64,000 nucleotides of DNA from Mycolicibacterium sp. P9-22 (GTDB taxonomy: Bacteria; Actinomycetota; Actinomycetes; Mycobacteriales; Mycobacteriaceae). The stretch spans positions 434,001-498,000 of the forward strand of contig NZ_NPKP01000002.1 in the NCBI RefSeq assembly GCF_008329585.1, written 5' to 3'. The notes below the pieces were generated by a model. That model had not been told where the DNA came from and made no database searches. It saw only the letters and a list, made by a program, of their open reading frames with translations. The position numbers were made by a program, and so were the translations under genes. Position 1 is the stretch's first letter. Each line of letters begins with the position of its first letter. Shown in pieces: positions 1-7,821 of the stretch.

Positions 1-1060
1 ACTGGTCGTTGCCGGAGGCGCATTCCAGGTCCACCGCCGAGGCGATCAGGTTCTCGGCGGCCACCGCCCGGATACCGGCGGGCACCGCACCGGGCACACC
101 GATGCACGAGATCGAACCGTTCTGCAGGCCCTGCACGCCGGCGCCCTTGGTGACCAGGATGCAGCGGATCTCCAGGTACAGCATCGAGCGGCCCTCGGCG
201 TTACCCATCTGCACTTCGGAACCGGTACCGGAGGTGAACCGCATCTTGATACCGCGCGAGGCGTACGCCGCGGCCAGGAACGCCTTCGAGTACGGGGTGT
301 CATCACCGTCGACGAAGACGGACTCGGTGCCATACACCGAGATGGTCTCGGCGTATGCGGTGATACCGCGCATGCCGAGTTCCAGCTCGGTGGCCTCCTC
401 CAGCGCGCACTGGGTCAGCCGCCCACCCGTGCCCACCTGGCTGCCGATCTGCAGGGCCATCGCGACCAGAGGTGCGTAACGCACCACACCCAATGTCGTT
501 TCCACTTCTGAGAATCCGCGCAGCGACGCCTCGGCCGCCTCACAGGCGACCTGCAGCGGGTTGTCCCGGGCGCTGGTGCAGTGCGCCTGGTTGGCCGGGG
601 TTCGGCGGGCCCGCATCTTCTGCATGCCCATCATGATCTCGACGATGTTCATCGACTTGACCACCTCGAGCAGCTTGGCCGGGGTCAGACCGCCGGTCAC
701 CGCGATCACCTCATCGCGGGTGACCCGCGGATCCACCAGCATCGCCGCGATCTCCTGCGCGGGGATGGCCATCGACGCCTCGGTGGTCGCCACATCGATG
801 GCGTGATCGGCGATGAACTGATCGAGGAAGTCGAAGTCGGCGCGGGCCCGTCCGTCCATCTCGACGATCGCGCCGTCGACGACCCGCACACTGGGCTCCG
901 GGTCGAACTCGCTGTCCATTGCGACCATGCCGACCTCGGGCCATTCCTGCACGAATCCGTCCAGGTTGACCGGTCGTTCCTCGAGGACCCTGGTCCGCTC
1001 GGACTGCCGCTTCTGACCCGTGCTGGGGGCTGAGGCCGCCTGCGGTGTTACTGCAGTCAC
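1..1060 (-). CDS. pduC: Cobalamin-dependent diol/glycerol dehydratase large subunit (partial)
   Basis: Only the first ~353 codons are present; the gene runs off the left edge. Adenosylcobalamin-dependent dehydratases of this family turn 1,2-propanediol or glycerol into propionaldehyde or 3-hydroxypropionaldehyde. The translation carries family-typical stretches: MNIVEIMMGMQKMRARRTPA, the ATELELGMRGITAYAETISV region, VYGTESVFVDGDDTPYSKAF and TKGAGVQGLQNGSISCIG. The start is GTG, read with the GGAG that overlaps the small-subunit stop codon (TAGGAGAG). In mycobacteria the large subunit is commonly fused to the medium subunit, but that part would lie outside the window. It is transcribed after the small subunit, 10 bp away, so the two are one operon. 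Unlike enteric pdu loci, small precedes large. Family assignment is secure; the preferred substrate cannot be told. Confidence 0.9.
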   Translation of the reverse strand, partial: MTAVTPQAASAPSTGQKRQSERTRVLEERPVNLDGFVQEWPEVGMVAMDSEFDPEPSVRVVDGAIVEMDGRARADFDFLDQFIADHAIDVATTEASMAIPAQEIAAMLVDPRVTRDEVIAVTGGLTPAKLLEVVKSMNIVEIMMGMQKMRARRTPANQAHCTSARDNPLQVACEAAEASLRGFSEVETTLGVVRYAPLVAMALQIGSQVGTGGRLTQCALEEATELELGMRGITAYAETISVYGTESVFVDGDDTPYSKAFLAAAYASRGIKMRFTSGTGSEVQMGNAEGRSMLYLEIRCILVTKGAGVQGLQNGSISCIGVPGAVPAGIRAVAAENLIASAVDLECASGNDQ

Positions 1061-1070
1061 CGAATCTCTC

Positions 1071-1499
1071 CTATTCGTTGGTCGCGAGAATTTCGCGGCG
1101 CTCGTAGACGTCAGCCGCTTCACGGACCAGGTCCGCGAGCAGGGAGGCACCGTATTCGCCTTCCAATTCCTCGGCGATGGCTTCGAGCTCCGCCTTGGTC
1201 GAGGCATTGGGGCGCAACGCGTTATAGATCTGCAGGACGCGCTCATCGCTGATGGCGGTCATCTCCGCGGCCCGGCGCAGGTTGCCGCCCAACTGGCGAC
1301 GACCGACCTTCTCGGCGATCTGCGCCTGCAGCCGCAGCGTCTGCGGGGTGATGCGCAGGTCGGAGGCGGCCACCTCGCCCGACATCACCGCCTCCATCGT
1401 GAGGTCCGCGATGGGTTTGCCGTTGGGGGTGAACAGCAGATCCTGCCGGTTGAGGCTCAACGGGTAATCCACCGTTGGATCGAGGGTCGGTTCCGTCAT
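1071..1499 (-). CDS. pduE: Diol/glycerol dehydratase small subunit
   Basis: The 142-residue product begins MTEPTLDPTVDYPLSLNRQD and has the small-subunit signature around residues 10-60: DYPLS, then TPNGKPIADLTMEAVMSG and the ITPQTLRLQAQIAE helix. The small subunit assembles with the large and medium subunits of the B12 dehydratase. I start it at ATG 1499; a start 14 codons upstream is possible in frame but adds no conserved sequence. It is the first gene of the leftward operon and its stop overlaps the ribosome-binding site of the large subunit. The upstream intergenic region holds a GTTGCA direct repeat and a 16-bp palindrome. Confidence 0.9.
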   Translation of the reverse strand: MTEPTLDPTVDYPLSLNRQDLLFTPNGKPIADLTMEAVMSGEVAASDLRITPQTLRLQAQIAEKVGRRQLGGNLRRAAEMTAISDERVLQIYNALRPNASTKAELEAIAEELEGEYGASLLADLVREAADVYERREILATNE

Positions 1500-1599
1500 G
1501 CACAGCTCCCAGGTGAGGGGTGACCGCGCGTGCGGGGCCACCCGACTTTGCTTGTGTGACGCGGATTGGCCGCGACCCGCCCATTGTGTCTCCCGTCAC

Positions 1600-1616
1600 G
1601 TTGCAACAACGTTGCA
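1600..1616 (-). promoter_or_regulatory. Operator-like direct repeat (site A) upstream of the dehydratase operon
   Basis: The top strand reads GTTGCA at 1600-1605 and again at 1611-1616, an exact 11-bp period (TGCAAC-N5-TGCAAC in the direction of the dehydratase operon). The same arrangement occurs at 2432, 5114 and 9407. It lies about 100 bp before the pduE-like start and 85 bp before the FhuF-like gene, so it could serve either. The binding protein is not known; the NarL-type and GAF-type regulators in this locus are the local candidates. Confidence 0.6.
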
Positions 1617-1630
1617 CCAGCGGCAGCCAC

Positions 1631-1646
1631 CTGCCCGTACGGGCAG
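1631..1646. promoter_or_regulatory. Perfect 16-bp palindrome in the divergent promoter
   Basis: CTGCCCGTACGGGCAG is identical to its own reverse complement. It sits between the leftward dehydratase operon and the rightward FhuF-like gene, 15 bp from the GTTGCA repeat. A gapless palindrome cannot form a good RNA hairpin, so an operator for a dimeric regulator is more likely than a terminator. The cognate protein is unknown. Confidence 0.5.
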
Positions 1647-1700
1647 TATTGCGGTACCCCAATCGTCCCGGCCGACCGCGCGGGTTAACGTGCACCCACC

Positions 1701-2426
1701 ATGACCGATGTGCCGTCAGCCGCCCGCGCCGGGTACGCGGCCGAGTTGCGGGCACTCGCCGGGTACTTCGCACTCCCCGTGCTACCTGATACCCAAACAC
1801 GCTGCCTCGCCGACTTTTTCACCGATGCCGTGCTCACCGGACACGTGGACCGCACCCGCGATGCGATCGCCGCCTCGGCGGATTGCCCGCCGGAGGAGAT
1901 CCCGGTCCGAATGGCGGCGTCGTCCTTCCAGCTCGGCGTGGCGGCGCGCCTGCTCTCCCCCGTCATCGGCGGCGCATTGTGTTGCGGGGCGGTTCCGATC
2001 CTCGACCGCGAGTCACTGCGATGGACGCCGACCCAGGGGCATGCACCGCAGTTCGCCGTCGCCGACCCGTCCTGGCAGGCGGTCGATCCGGCGACGTCCG
2101 CGCGGGTCATCCTGGCATCGGTGGTCCCCGTGCTGACCGAGTTGGGCGCCAGGCTGAACTCCCTGGTCGCGCTGTCACCGCGGATCACGCTGGGCAACCT
2201 CACATCGGCCGCCAACGGTGCGGTGACGGTGCTGGCACTGTCGCGACCGCAGTTGGAGGCTTCCGGCCGGACGCTGGTGCGCGCGCTGCTGGCCTCCGGT
2301 CCACTGCACGGCACGGGATCGTTCGTCGAGGGCCTGTTCCGTAGGCAGAGCTGCTGCCTGTACTACCAGGCGCCGCGGTCCGGGCTGTGTGGTGATTGTG
2401 TGCTCCGCCCCGACGCCTCCTCGTGA
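1701..2426 (+). CDS. FhuF-like [2Fe-2S] ferric-reductase family protein
   Basis: The 241-residue protein has no signal peptide or membrane segment. Its C-terminus carries the FhuF cluster motif exactly: CC-x10-C-x2-C (CCLYYQAPRSGLCGDC, residues ~217-232). FhuF proteins are cytoplasmic reductases that release iron from ferric siderophores by one-electron transfer. Here no siderophore genes are nearby. The gene lies back to back with a B12 dehydratase and is followed by a regulator and a corrinoid-pathway methyltransferase. A role in reducing oxidised cobalamin or another diol-pathway electron step is therefore possible, but that is inference. The ATG at 1701 lies close after the divergent promoter. 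Confidence 0.7.
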   Translation: MTDVPSAARAGYAAELRALAGYFALPVLPDTQTRCLADFFTDAVLTGHVDRTRDAIAASADCPPEEIPVRMAASSFQLGVAARLLSPVIGGALCCGAVPILDRESLRWTPTQGHAPQFAVADPSWQAVDPATSARVILASVVPVLTELGARLNSLVALSPRITLGNLTSAANGAVTVLALSRPQLEASGRTLVRALLASGPLHGTGSFVEGLFRRQSCCLYYQAPRSGLCGDCVLRPDASS

Positions 2427-2431
2427 AACGT

Positions 2432-2448
2432 TGCAACGTCGATGCAAC
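2432..2448 (+). promoter_or_regulatory. Operator-like direct repeat (site B) upstream of the NarL-type regulator
   Basis: TGCAAC occurs at 2432-2437 and 2443-2448, 11 bp apart, directly after the FhuF-like stop codon. The first copy is also part of a perfect 10-bp palindrome, CGTTGCAACG (2429-2438). It lies 48-65 bp before the regulator start, a usual operator position. Orientation toward the gene is the same as at sites A, C and D. Confidence 0.6.
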
Positions 2449-2496
2449 GCTGCCTGCGCTAACATTCGCCGCTCAGCAGCAGGACGGAGTTCGACC

Positions 2497-3231
2497 ATGG
2501 GCTGGACACAGACCCGCGATGCACCGACCCAGCGGGAACACAACGTTGACGGCGCCGACGCCTCACTCGAAACCATCGATATACCAGTATCTTTCAATGA
2601 GTCGGCGCCGATTCGCACGGCGTTCGCGATGAACGACGAGTTGCTCCGGCACGGCCTCATCCATGTCGTGACCCAGGGCGTCGGGATCCGGCTGGTGGGT
2701 GATCTCGCGCACGGTCCCGGGCTCGTCGAGCGGCTGCGAGTGTTGCGGCCCGAGCTCGTGTTCGTGGGCGCCGAGGCAGGCCCTGATCTGCCGTCGTTGG
2801 TGGCCGAACTCGACCCGGCGCCGAAGATCATGGCCGTCATCGACGGCGACGACCCGCGCGAACGCGCCCTTCCCCTGGTCCGGGCCGGCGCCGACGCGGT
2901 GATCGACCGGCGGTCGTCCATGGCGGACCTGCGTAGCGCGGTTTTACGGGTGATCCAGGGCCATCGCGCGCTCGACGCCCGCAGTGCCGAGACCCTGATG
3001 TTCGAACTGCGCGAACAGGCCCGGCCCGGCGAATCGGGCACGCTCACCCGGCGTGAGCGCGAGGTGGTCGGATTGCTCATCGAGGGGCTCGACAACCGCG
3101 CGATCGCCGGCGCCCTGTTCATCTCACAGGCCACCGTGAAGTTCCACCTGCACAACATCAAGAGCAAGTTCGGGGTGCACAGCCGCGCGGCCCTGGTCGC
3201 CGCGGTGCTGCGTGGGCGCCGGAATGCCTGA
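2497..3231 (+). CDS. NarL/LuxR-type transcriptional regulator with degenerate receiver domain
   Basis: The 244-residue protein has a receiver-like N-terminal half (~residues 35-150) and a GerE/LuxR helix-turn-helix at the C-terminus (LTRREREVVGLLIEGLDNRA, then ISQATVKFHLHNI). The receiver lacks the normal phosphorylation apparatus. Where family members have a buried phospho-accepting Asp after the third strand, this one reads ELVFVGAEAGPDLP, and the acidic pair after strand 1 is ND. It probably works without phosphorylation. ATG 2497 is chosen because AGGACGGAG stands 8 bp upstream; an earlier in-frame start at 2389 would overlap the FhuF-like gene. The stop overlaps the start region of the next gene, indicating co-translation. 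Confidence 0.85.
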   Translation: MGWTQTRDAPTQREHNVDGADASLETIDIPVSFNESAPIRTAFAMNDELLRHGLIHVVTQGVGIRLVGDLAHGPGLVERLRVLRPELVFVGAEAGPDLPSLVAELDPAPKIMAVIDGDDPRERALPLVRAGADAVIDRRSSMADLRSAVLRVIQGHRALDARSAETLMFELREQARPGESGTLTRREREVVGLLIEGLDNRAIAGALFISQATVKFHLHNIKSKFGVHSRAALVAAVLRGRRNA

Positions 3232-4339
3232 GGGGCTGACGGTACGGCTTCCGGTGCGAGGCCGTTCGGTGGCGGTGGTGGGTTCTTCCGACCGCGCGCT
3301 GTCGGTGGTCGGCGCACTGACGACAGCCGGCGCTGCCGTCACGGTCATCGCGCCGCGGCCAGCCCCGTATCTCGTGGATCTCGCCGATCGCACACTGATC
3401 GTCTTGCGGCAGCGTGAGTTCCGCGAGTCCGACCTGGATACGGCTGACCTGCTCTGGGCGTACAGCGGCGACGCCGAGACGGACCGCGCGGTCGTCGCGC
3501 TGGCGACGGCTCGCGGCCTGTTCTGCATCGGCCCCGATGATGATGAGCATGCGAAGTCGACGCCCGCAGTTCCGGGCGCCGGGCGGGTCGTGCTCGTCGG
3601 CGGCGGTCCCGGCGATCCCGGCCTGCTGACCGTCGCCGGCCATGCGGCCCTGGGCAGGGCAGATGTCATCATCACCGACCGGTTGGCCCCGGTGGGGGCC
3701 CTGCACGAGATTGCGCCCACAGCGCAGATCATCGACGTGTCGAAAGTTCCCGGCGGACGCCGCACCGAGCAGAGTGCGATCAACGCCATGCTGATCGAAC
3801 ATGCCCGCGCCGGCCGAATGGTGGTACGCCTCAAGGGCGGTGACGGTTTCGTCTTCGGCCGTGGCGGCGAGGAACTCGACGAGTGTGTGCGAGCCGGTGT
3901 CATCGTGGATGTGATTCCCGGGGTGAGTTCGGCGATCGCCGCGCCCGCGGCTGCGCTCATCCCGATCACCCATCGCGGTCTCACCCAGGGCTTCACCGTC
4001 GTATCCGGCCATGTTCCCCCCGAGCACCCCGAGTGCACGGTCAACTACGCGGCGCTGGCGCTGGCGAACACCACAATCGTGCTGATGATGGCCGTGGCCA
4101 ATCTGGATGCGATCACCCGGGCGCTCGTCGACGGCGGGTTGCATCCCGACACACCGGCGGCGGTGGTAGCGGACGGCACCCTGTCCGGACAGCGGGAGAT
4201 CCGTGCCACCCTCAGCACCGTCGGCGCTGCCGCCCGGGCCGCAGGAGTCAGGCCGCCGGCGACCACCGTCATCGGTGCGGTGGCGGGTTTCGTGGCCGGT
4301 GCTGCTGCCCAACCGGTTGCAGCACAATTCGCCGGCTGA
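3224..4339 (+). CDS. Uroporphyrinogen-III C-methyltransferase with N-terminal precorrin-2 dehydrogenase-like domain
   Basis: Residues ~12-110 form a Rossmann domain (GRSVAVVGSSDRAL) like the NAD-binding part of siroheme synthase. Residues ~120-350 are an SAM-dependent uroporphyrinogen-III methyltransferase: VLVGGGPGDPGLLTVAG, RLKGGDGFVFGRGGEE and DVIPGVSSA are hallmark motifs. The enzyme makes precorrin-2, the branch point to siroheme and cobalamin. At 371 residues it is shorter than full CysG because the ferrochelatase-type dimerisation part is missing. It overlaps the upstream regulator gene (ATG 3224 lies before its TGA at 3229-3231); a GTG at 3212 is an alternative start. Its place beside a B12-dependent enzyme suggests cofactor supply. 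Confidence 0.85.
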   Translation: MPEGLTVRLPVRGRSVAVVGSSDRALSVVGALTTAGAAVTVIAPRPAPYLVDLADRTLIVLRQREFRESDLDTADLLWAYSGDAETDRAVVALATARGLFCIGPDDDEHAKSTPAVPGAGRVVLVGGGPGDPGLLTVAGHAALGRADVIITDRLAPVGALHEIAPTAQIIDVSKVPGGRRTEQSAINAMLIEHARAGRMVVRLKGGDGFVFGRGGEELDECVRAGVIVDVIPGVSSAIAAPAAALIPITHRGLTQGFTVVSGHVPPEHPECTVNYAALALANTTIVLMMAVANLDAITRALVDGGLHPDTPAAVVADGTLSGQREIRATLSTVGAAARAAGVRPPATTVIGAVAGFVAGAAAQPVAAQFAG

Positions 4340-4353
4340 TCCAGCCGGCGAAT
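4327..4353. terminator. Bidirectional hairpin between convergent genes
   Basis: ATTCGCCGGCT (4327-4337) and AGCCGGCGAAT (4343-4353) are perfect 11-bp arms around a 5-base loop. The left arm covers the stop codon of the methyltransferase gene and the hairpin lies 15 bp beyond the end of the leftward aquaporin gene, so it can serve both. There is no clear T-tract, as is common in mycobacteria. Confidence 0.7.
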
Positions 4354-4368
4354 CGGTTGGCGAGTCTG

Positions 4369-5082
4369 TCAGGCCGGCAGCAGCATGGCCACGCCGGCGG
4401 CGATCGCGGCGCCGAGCAGAGGCCCGACCACCGGTACCCATGAATAGCCCCAGTCCGCATTGGCCTTACCGCGAATCGGCAACAGCGCGTATGCGATACG
4501 GGGTCCCAGGTCCCGGGCCGGGTTGATCGCGTAACCGGTCGGACCGCCCAGCCCGAATCCGATGGTGATCACCACGAAGGACACCGCCGCATAGCCCAGG
4601 GACGTGTTGGCCTCCGGGTTGGTCAGGATCCAGAAGATCAGCACGAACGTCGCAATGGTCTCGGTGATGATGTTCCACGGGAACGAACGGACAGCCGGCG
4701 AGGTGCAGAAGATTCCGCGGGTCCCGGAGTTGTCGTCCATGTTGTCGAATTGCAGTTTGAAGGCAGCCCACGCCAACGAGGCACCGACGAAGGCGCCCGA
4801 CACCTGGGCCGCCCAATAGACCGGCACACTCGCCCACGGCACTCCGCCCGAGAGCGCCACCGCGAACGTCACGGCCGGGTTGATGTGGGCACCCGCCGGG
4901 GCCGCGATGCTGGCGCCGGTGAACACCGCGAAGCCCCAGCCGAGCACAATGATCAACCAATCACCGCCCCCGCCATGGGAGAACGAGTTCTTCAGCACCA
5001 CGGCGGCCACCGAGCCGCTGCCGAGCAGACACAGCATTGCGGTGCCCAAGAACTCCCATACAAAGATGTCGATGTTCGCCAC
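4369..5082 (-). CDS. glpF: Aquaglyceroporin (MIP family glycerol facilitator)
   Basis: The 237-residue protein has about six hydrophobic segments and both half-helix signatures: NPAV (AHINPAVTFAVALSGG, ~residue 68) and NPARD (AINPARDLGPR, ~residue 185). The Asp in the second motif (NPARD) is typical of glycerol-conducting rather than strict water channels. It should admit glycerol, and probably 1,2-propanediol, into the cell for the kinase or dehydratase encoded on either side. It stands alone leftward; a TGCAAC-type repeat lies 32-48 bp before its start. Confidence 0.88.
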   Translation of the reverse strand: MANIDIFVWEFLGTAMLCLLGSGSVAAVVLKNSFSHGGGGDWLIIVLGWGFAVFTGASIAAPAGAHINPAVTFAVALSGGVPWASVPVYWAAQVSGAFVGASLAWAAFKLQFDNMDDNSGTRGIFCTSPAVRSFPWNIITETIATFVLIFWILTNPEANTSLGYAAVSFVVITIGFGLGGPTGYAINPARDLGPRIAYALLPIRGKANADWGYSWVPVVGPLLGAAIAAGVAMLLPA

Positions 5083-5113
5083 GAAACCACCTATCTCATC
5101 GGCAAAAGACTCT

Positions 5114-5130
5114 GTTGCACAATGGTTGTC
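5114..5130 (-). promoter_or_regulatory. Operator-like direct repeat (site D), imperfect
   Basis: GTTGCA (5114-5119) is followed 11 bp later by GTTGTC (5125-5130), so the second copy matches 4 of 6 bases. It is the weakest of the four sites but has the same spacing, and the same orientation relative to the aquaporin gene. It lies in the shared promoter of the aquaporin and the GlcG-like gene. Confidence 0.45.
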
Positions 5131-5361
5131 GTGATTTCGGTGGTGAGGGGACGAACCGGGCCGAACCTGGGTTACTTACTCACCACAGGTTGTGCCGCAA
5201 CTGATCCGATGGCGAGTTTTTGGCTAGGGTCTGCCGCCGATCGGCAGAGGCGGCGCAAACGCCTGCCGCACCGCGCTGGTTGAGATTATGATCGAACCGA
5301 GGCAGTACGCCCCCGTGAACGTCAAAATTGGTTGCGGGAAAACCGATTCGAAAGGTCTCCA

Positions 5362-5760
5362 ATGAGTGCCATCAGCCTGACCAAGGCCACCAAAGTCGTC
5401 GATGCGGCCGTCGAGAAGGCCGGTGAGATCGGCCAGCCGATGAACATCGCGGTCGTCGATGACGGCGGGCACCTGGTGGCCTTTGCGCGCATGGACGGTG
5501 CCATCAAGGCGAGTATCGACATCTCGATCAACAAGGCCCGCACGTCAATTCTGATGAATGCGCCCACCGGCGCCCTCATGCCGCTCGTACAGCCGGGCGC
5601 AGAGCTCTACGGCCTGGAGCAGACCAACGGCGGCCTGGTGATCTTCGGCGGCGGCATTCCGCTGACCGACGGCGATGTGGTGATCGGTGCGATCGGCGTG
5701 AGCGCGGGCAGCGTCGACCAGGACGTCAGCGTCGCGGAGGCCGGCGTGGCGGCACTCTGA
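5362..5760 (+). CDS. GlcG/HbpS-like small protein (PduO C-terminal domain family)
   Basis: A single-domain protein of 132 residues with the DUF336 pattern: MNIAVVDDGGHLVAFARMDGA (~residues 28-48) followed by the alternating helix/strand core and GGLVIFGGGIPLTDG with VIGAIGVSAG near the end. Family members bind haem or corrinoid, occur as the C-terminal part of the PduO cobalamin adenosyltransferase, and are often found in glycolate, glycerol and diol loci. No adenosyltransferase domain is fused here. ATG 5362 follows an AAAGG at 5351-5355. Its exact role is not established; the context points to the diol/glycerol pathway. Confidence 0.8.
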   Translation: MSAISLTKATKVVDAAVEKAGEIGQPMNIAVVDDGGHLVAFARMDGAIKASIDISINKARTSILMNAPTGALMPLVQPGAELYGLEQTNGGLVIFGGGIPLTDGDVVIGAIGVSAGSVDQDVSVAEAGVAAL

Positions 5761-5777
5761 CACACCCCGGCAACAAT

Positions 5778-5811
5778 TTCAGCCCTGCGGATCGGAATCC
5801 GCAGGGCTGAA
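5778..5811. terminator. Strong bidirectional terminator hairpin
   Basis: A perfect 15-bp stem (TTCAGCCCTGCGGAT at 5778-5792, its complement at 5797-5811) closes a 4-base CGGA loop and is followed by GCTGTTTTG. It lies between the GlcG-like gene and the 3' end of the leftward glpK operon and can end both transcripts. Confidence 0.85.
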
Positions 5812-5832
5812 GCTGTTTTGGGGCCACTCGTG

Positions 5833-7353
5833 TTAAGACACGTCGACCCAGTCCAGCGTGCGCTGCACCGCCTTCTGCCAGCCGGCGTATCCCTCGCTGC
5901 GCTGCTCCTCCGACCACTGCGGGCTCCAGCGCTGACCTTCCTGCCAGTTGGCACGCAGGTCGTCCGGGTTCGCCCAGAAGCCGACCGCCAGTCCGGCGGC
6001 ATACGCTGCGCCCAGTGCCGTCGTCTCGGCGACAACCGGCTTGACCACGTCCACGCCGATCACATCGGCCTGGATCTGCATGCACAGACTGTTCGCGGTG
6101 ATTCCGCCGTCGACCTTCAGAACCTCAAGGTGCACACCGGAATCGGCTTCCATTGCGTCCACCACATCGCGGCTCTGATAGCAGATCGCCTCCAGCGTCG
6201 CCCGCGCCACGTGGGCATTGGTGTTGAACCGGCTCAACCCGACGATCGCACCGCGGGCATCCGAGCGCCAGTACGGCGCGAACAGGCCGGAGAACGCCGG
6301 CACGAAGTACACCCCGCCGTTGTCCTTCACCTGCTTGGCCAGCGACTCGCTCTGTGCCGCACCGCTGATGATGCCCAGCTGATCGCGCAACCACTGCACC
6401 GCCGAACCCGTCACCGCGATGGAACCTTCCAGCGCGTACACCGGTTTCGCGTCCCCGAACTGATAACACACCGTGGTCAGCAACCCGTTGGTGGAACGGA
6501 CGATCTTCTCACCGGTGTTCAGCAGCAGGAAATTACCGGTGCCGTAGGTGTTCTTGGCCTCGCCGGCCTTCAGGCACACCTGGCCCACCATCGCGGCCTG
6601 TTGATCGCCGAGGATTCCGGTCACCGGGACCTCGCCACCCATGGGGCCGGTGCTCAGCGTCACGCCATAGGGCTCCGGCGAGGACGACGGCCGGATCTCC
6701 GGCAGCATCTGGCGCGGAATCCCGAAGAACGACAACAGCTCGTCGTCCCAGTCCAGCGTCTCCAGATTCATCAGCATGGTGCGGCTGGCATTGGTCACAT
6801 CGGTGACGTGCACCCCACCTCGGGGCCCACCGGTCAGATTCCACACCACCCAGCTGTCACTGTTACCGAAGATCGCGTCACCGCTCTCCGCGGCCTCCCG
6901 CACACCGGCGACGTTCTCCAGGATCCACTGGATCTTTCCGCCGGAGAAGTAGGTGGCCGGCGGCAGGCCCGCCTTCTGCCGGATCACATCGCCGCGCCCG
7001 TCCCGGTCCAGCGCCGTGGCGATCCGGTCCGTGCGGGTGTCCTGCCAGACGATGGCGTTGTAGTACGGCCGCCCGGTCTTGCGATTCCAGACCAGGGTCG
7101 TCTCACGCTGATTGGTGATCCCCAGCGCCGCAATGTCTTCGGGTTGCAGATTGGTGTTGTTGAGCACGGAGGTCAGCACCGAGGCGGTGCGCTCCCAGAT
7201 CTCCACCGGGTTGTGCTCCACCCAACCGGGCTGCGGCATGATCTGCTCGTGCTCGAGCTGGTGTCGGCCCACTTCGGCACCCGCATGATCGAAGATCATG
7301 GCTCGAGTGCTGGTGGTGCCCTGATCGATGGCTGCGACGAAATCGGGCAACAC
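5833..7353 (-). CDS. glpK: Glycerol kinase
   Basis: The 506-residue protein has full family length. The N-terminal ATPase motif [13 protein letters not shown], the substrate-region sequences [15 protein letters not shown] and VWQDTRT, and the C-terminal FGGY signature region ([16 protein letters not shown], then [11 protein letters not shown]) are all present. It phosphorylates glycerol to glycerol 3-phosphate with ATP in the cytoplasm. It is the third gene of the operon aldehyde dehydrogenase-DUF779-glpK, only 5 bp after the DUF779 stop, and ends at the hairpin 5778-5811. Its coupling to an aldehyde dehydrogenase rather than to glpD is notable. Confidence 0.95.
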   Translation of the reverse strand: MLPDFVAAIDQGTTSTRAMIFDHAGAEVGRHQLEHEQIMPQPGWVEHNPVEIWERTASVLTSVLNNTNLQPEDIAALGITNQRETTLVWNRKTGRPYYNAIVWQDTRTDRIATALDRDGRGDVIRQKAGLPPATYFSGGKIQWILENVAGVREAAESGDAIFGNSDSWVVWNLTGGPRGGVHVTDVTNASRTMLMNLETLDWDDELLSFFGIPRQMLPEIRPSSSPEPYGVTLSTGPMGGEVPVTGILGDQQAAMVGQVCLKAGEAKNTYGTGNFLLLNTGEKIVRSTNGLLTTVCYQFGDAKPVYALEGSIAVTGSAVQWLRDQLGIISGAAQSESLAKQVKDNGGVYFVPAFSGLFAPYWRSDARGAIVGLSRFNTNAHVARATLEAICYQSRDVVDAMEADSGVHLEVLKVDGGITANSLCMQIQADVIGVDVVKPVVAETTALGAAYAAGLAVGFWANPDDLRANWQEGQRWSPQWSEEQRSEGYAGWQKAVQRTLDWVDVS

Positions 7354-7358
7354 TGCTC

Positions 7359-7787
7359 CTAGCGTCGAAAGGGTGGTACCTGGGCGGGTTCTGCGCTAAC
7401 CGTGCGGGCCGCATCAACGTGGCGTGCCGGGACGACCCGGGCCAGCGACACGAACCGCATACCTTCTGATTCTTCCAGGCTGAACCCGGTACCGCGGCCG
7501 GGTTCCACGTCGATGACCAACTGACTGTGCTCCCATACCGGCACCTGCGGGCCCGAGACCCACACCGGAACGCCGTACGGCTGGCGGTCCGATACGACGT
7601 CGAGCATACCGAGGAGCACATCACTGTCCTCGATCGAGAATTCGCCGACGGGATGACACATGAGCGTGGAGCTCACACCGAAGCCGCCGGACTGGCGAAA
7701 CATCAACGCGCCGTTCTGGTTTTGAAGATGAACCACCAGCCCTGCAGCAGCCCGGGTGATCAACACCCGGGCTGCCGGGGAGTCCAT
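7359..7787 (-). CDS. DUF779 family protein
   Basis: A 142-residue acidic protein of the DUF779 family, whose genes very often accompany NAD-dependent aldehyde dehydrogenases. Recognisable parts are [17 protein letters not shown] (~residues 36-52) and the [22 protein letters not shown] stretch in the second half. No enzyme motif or membrane segment is seen, and the function of the family is not known. ATG 7787 is preferred, with GAAGAGAG about 10 bp upstream; a TTG at 7814 would add nine residues and leave 7 bp to the dehydrogenase stop. Confidence 0.75.
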   Translation of the reverse strand: MDSPAARVLITRAAAGLVVHLQNQNGALMFRQSGGFGVSSTLMCHPVGEFSIEDSDVLLGMLDVVSDRQPYGVPVWVSGPQVPVWEHSQLVIDVEPGRGTGFSLEESEGMRFVSLARVVPARHVDAARTVSAEPAQVPPFRR

Positions 7788-7821
7788 CAGCTGTGCGCTC
7801 TCTTCTTCGCGCAAGCGCTCA

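Noticed and set aside
3212..3223. GTG at 3212 as the start of the uroporphyrinogen methyltransferase
   Set aside because: No ribosome-binding site precedes it; ATG 3224 overlaps the upstream stop in the usual coupled manner. It remains an alternative.
5833..7362. A rightward open frame of over 500 codons lying opposite glpK
   Set aside because: It is the antisense shadow of glpK, is rich in His/Arg/Gln, and has no recognisable domain. Long antisense frames are expected in high-GC coding DNA.
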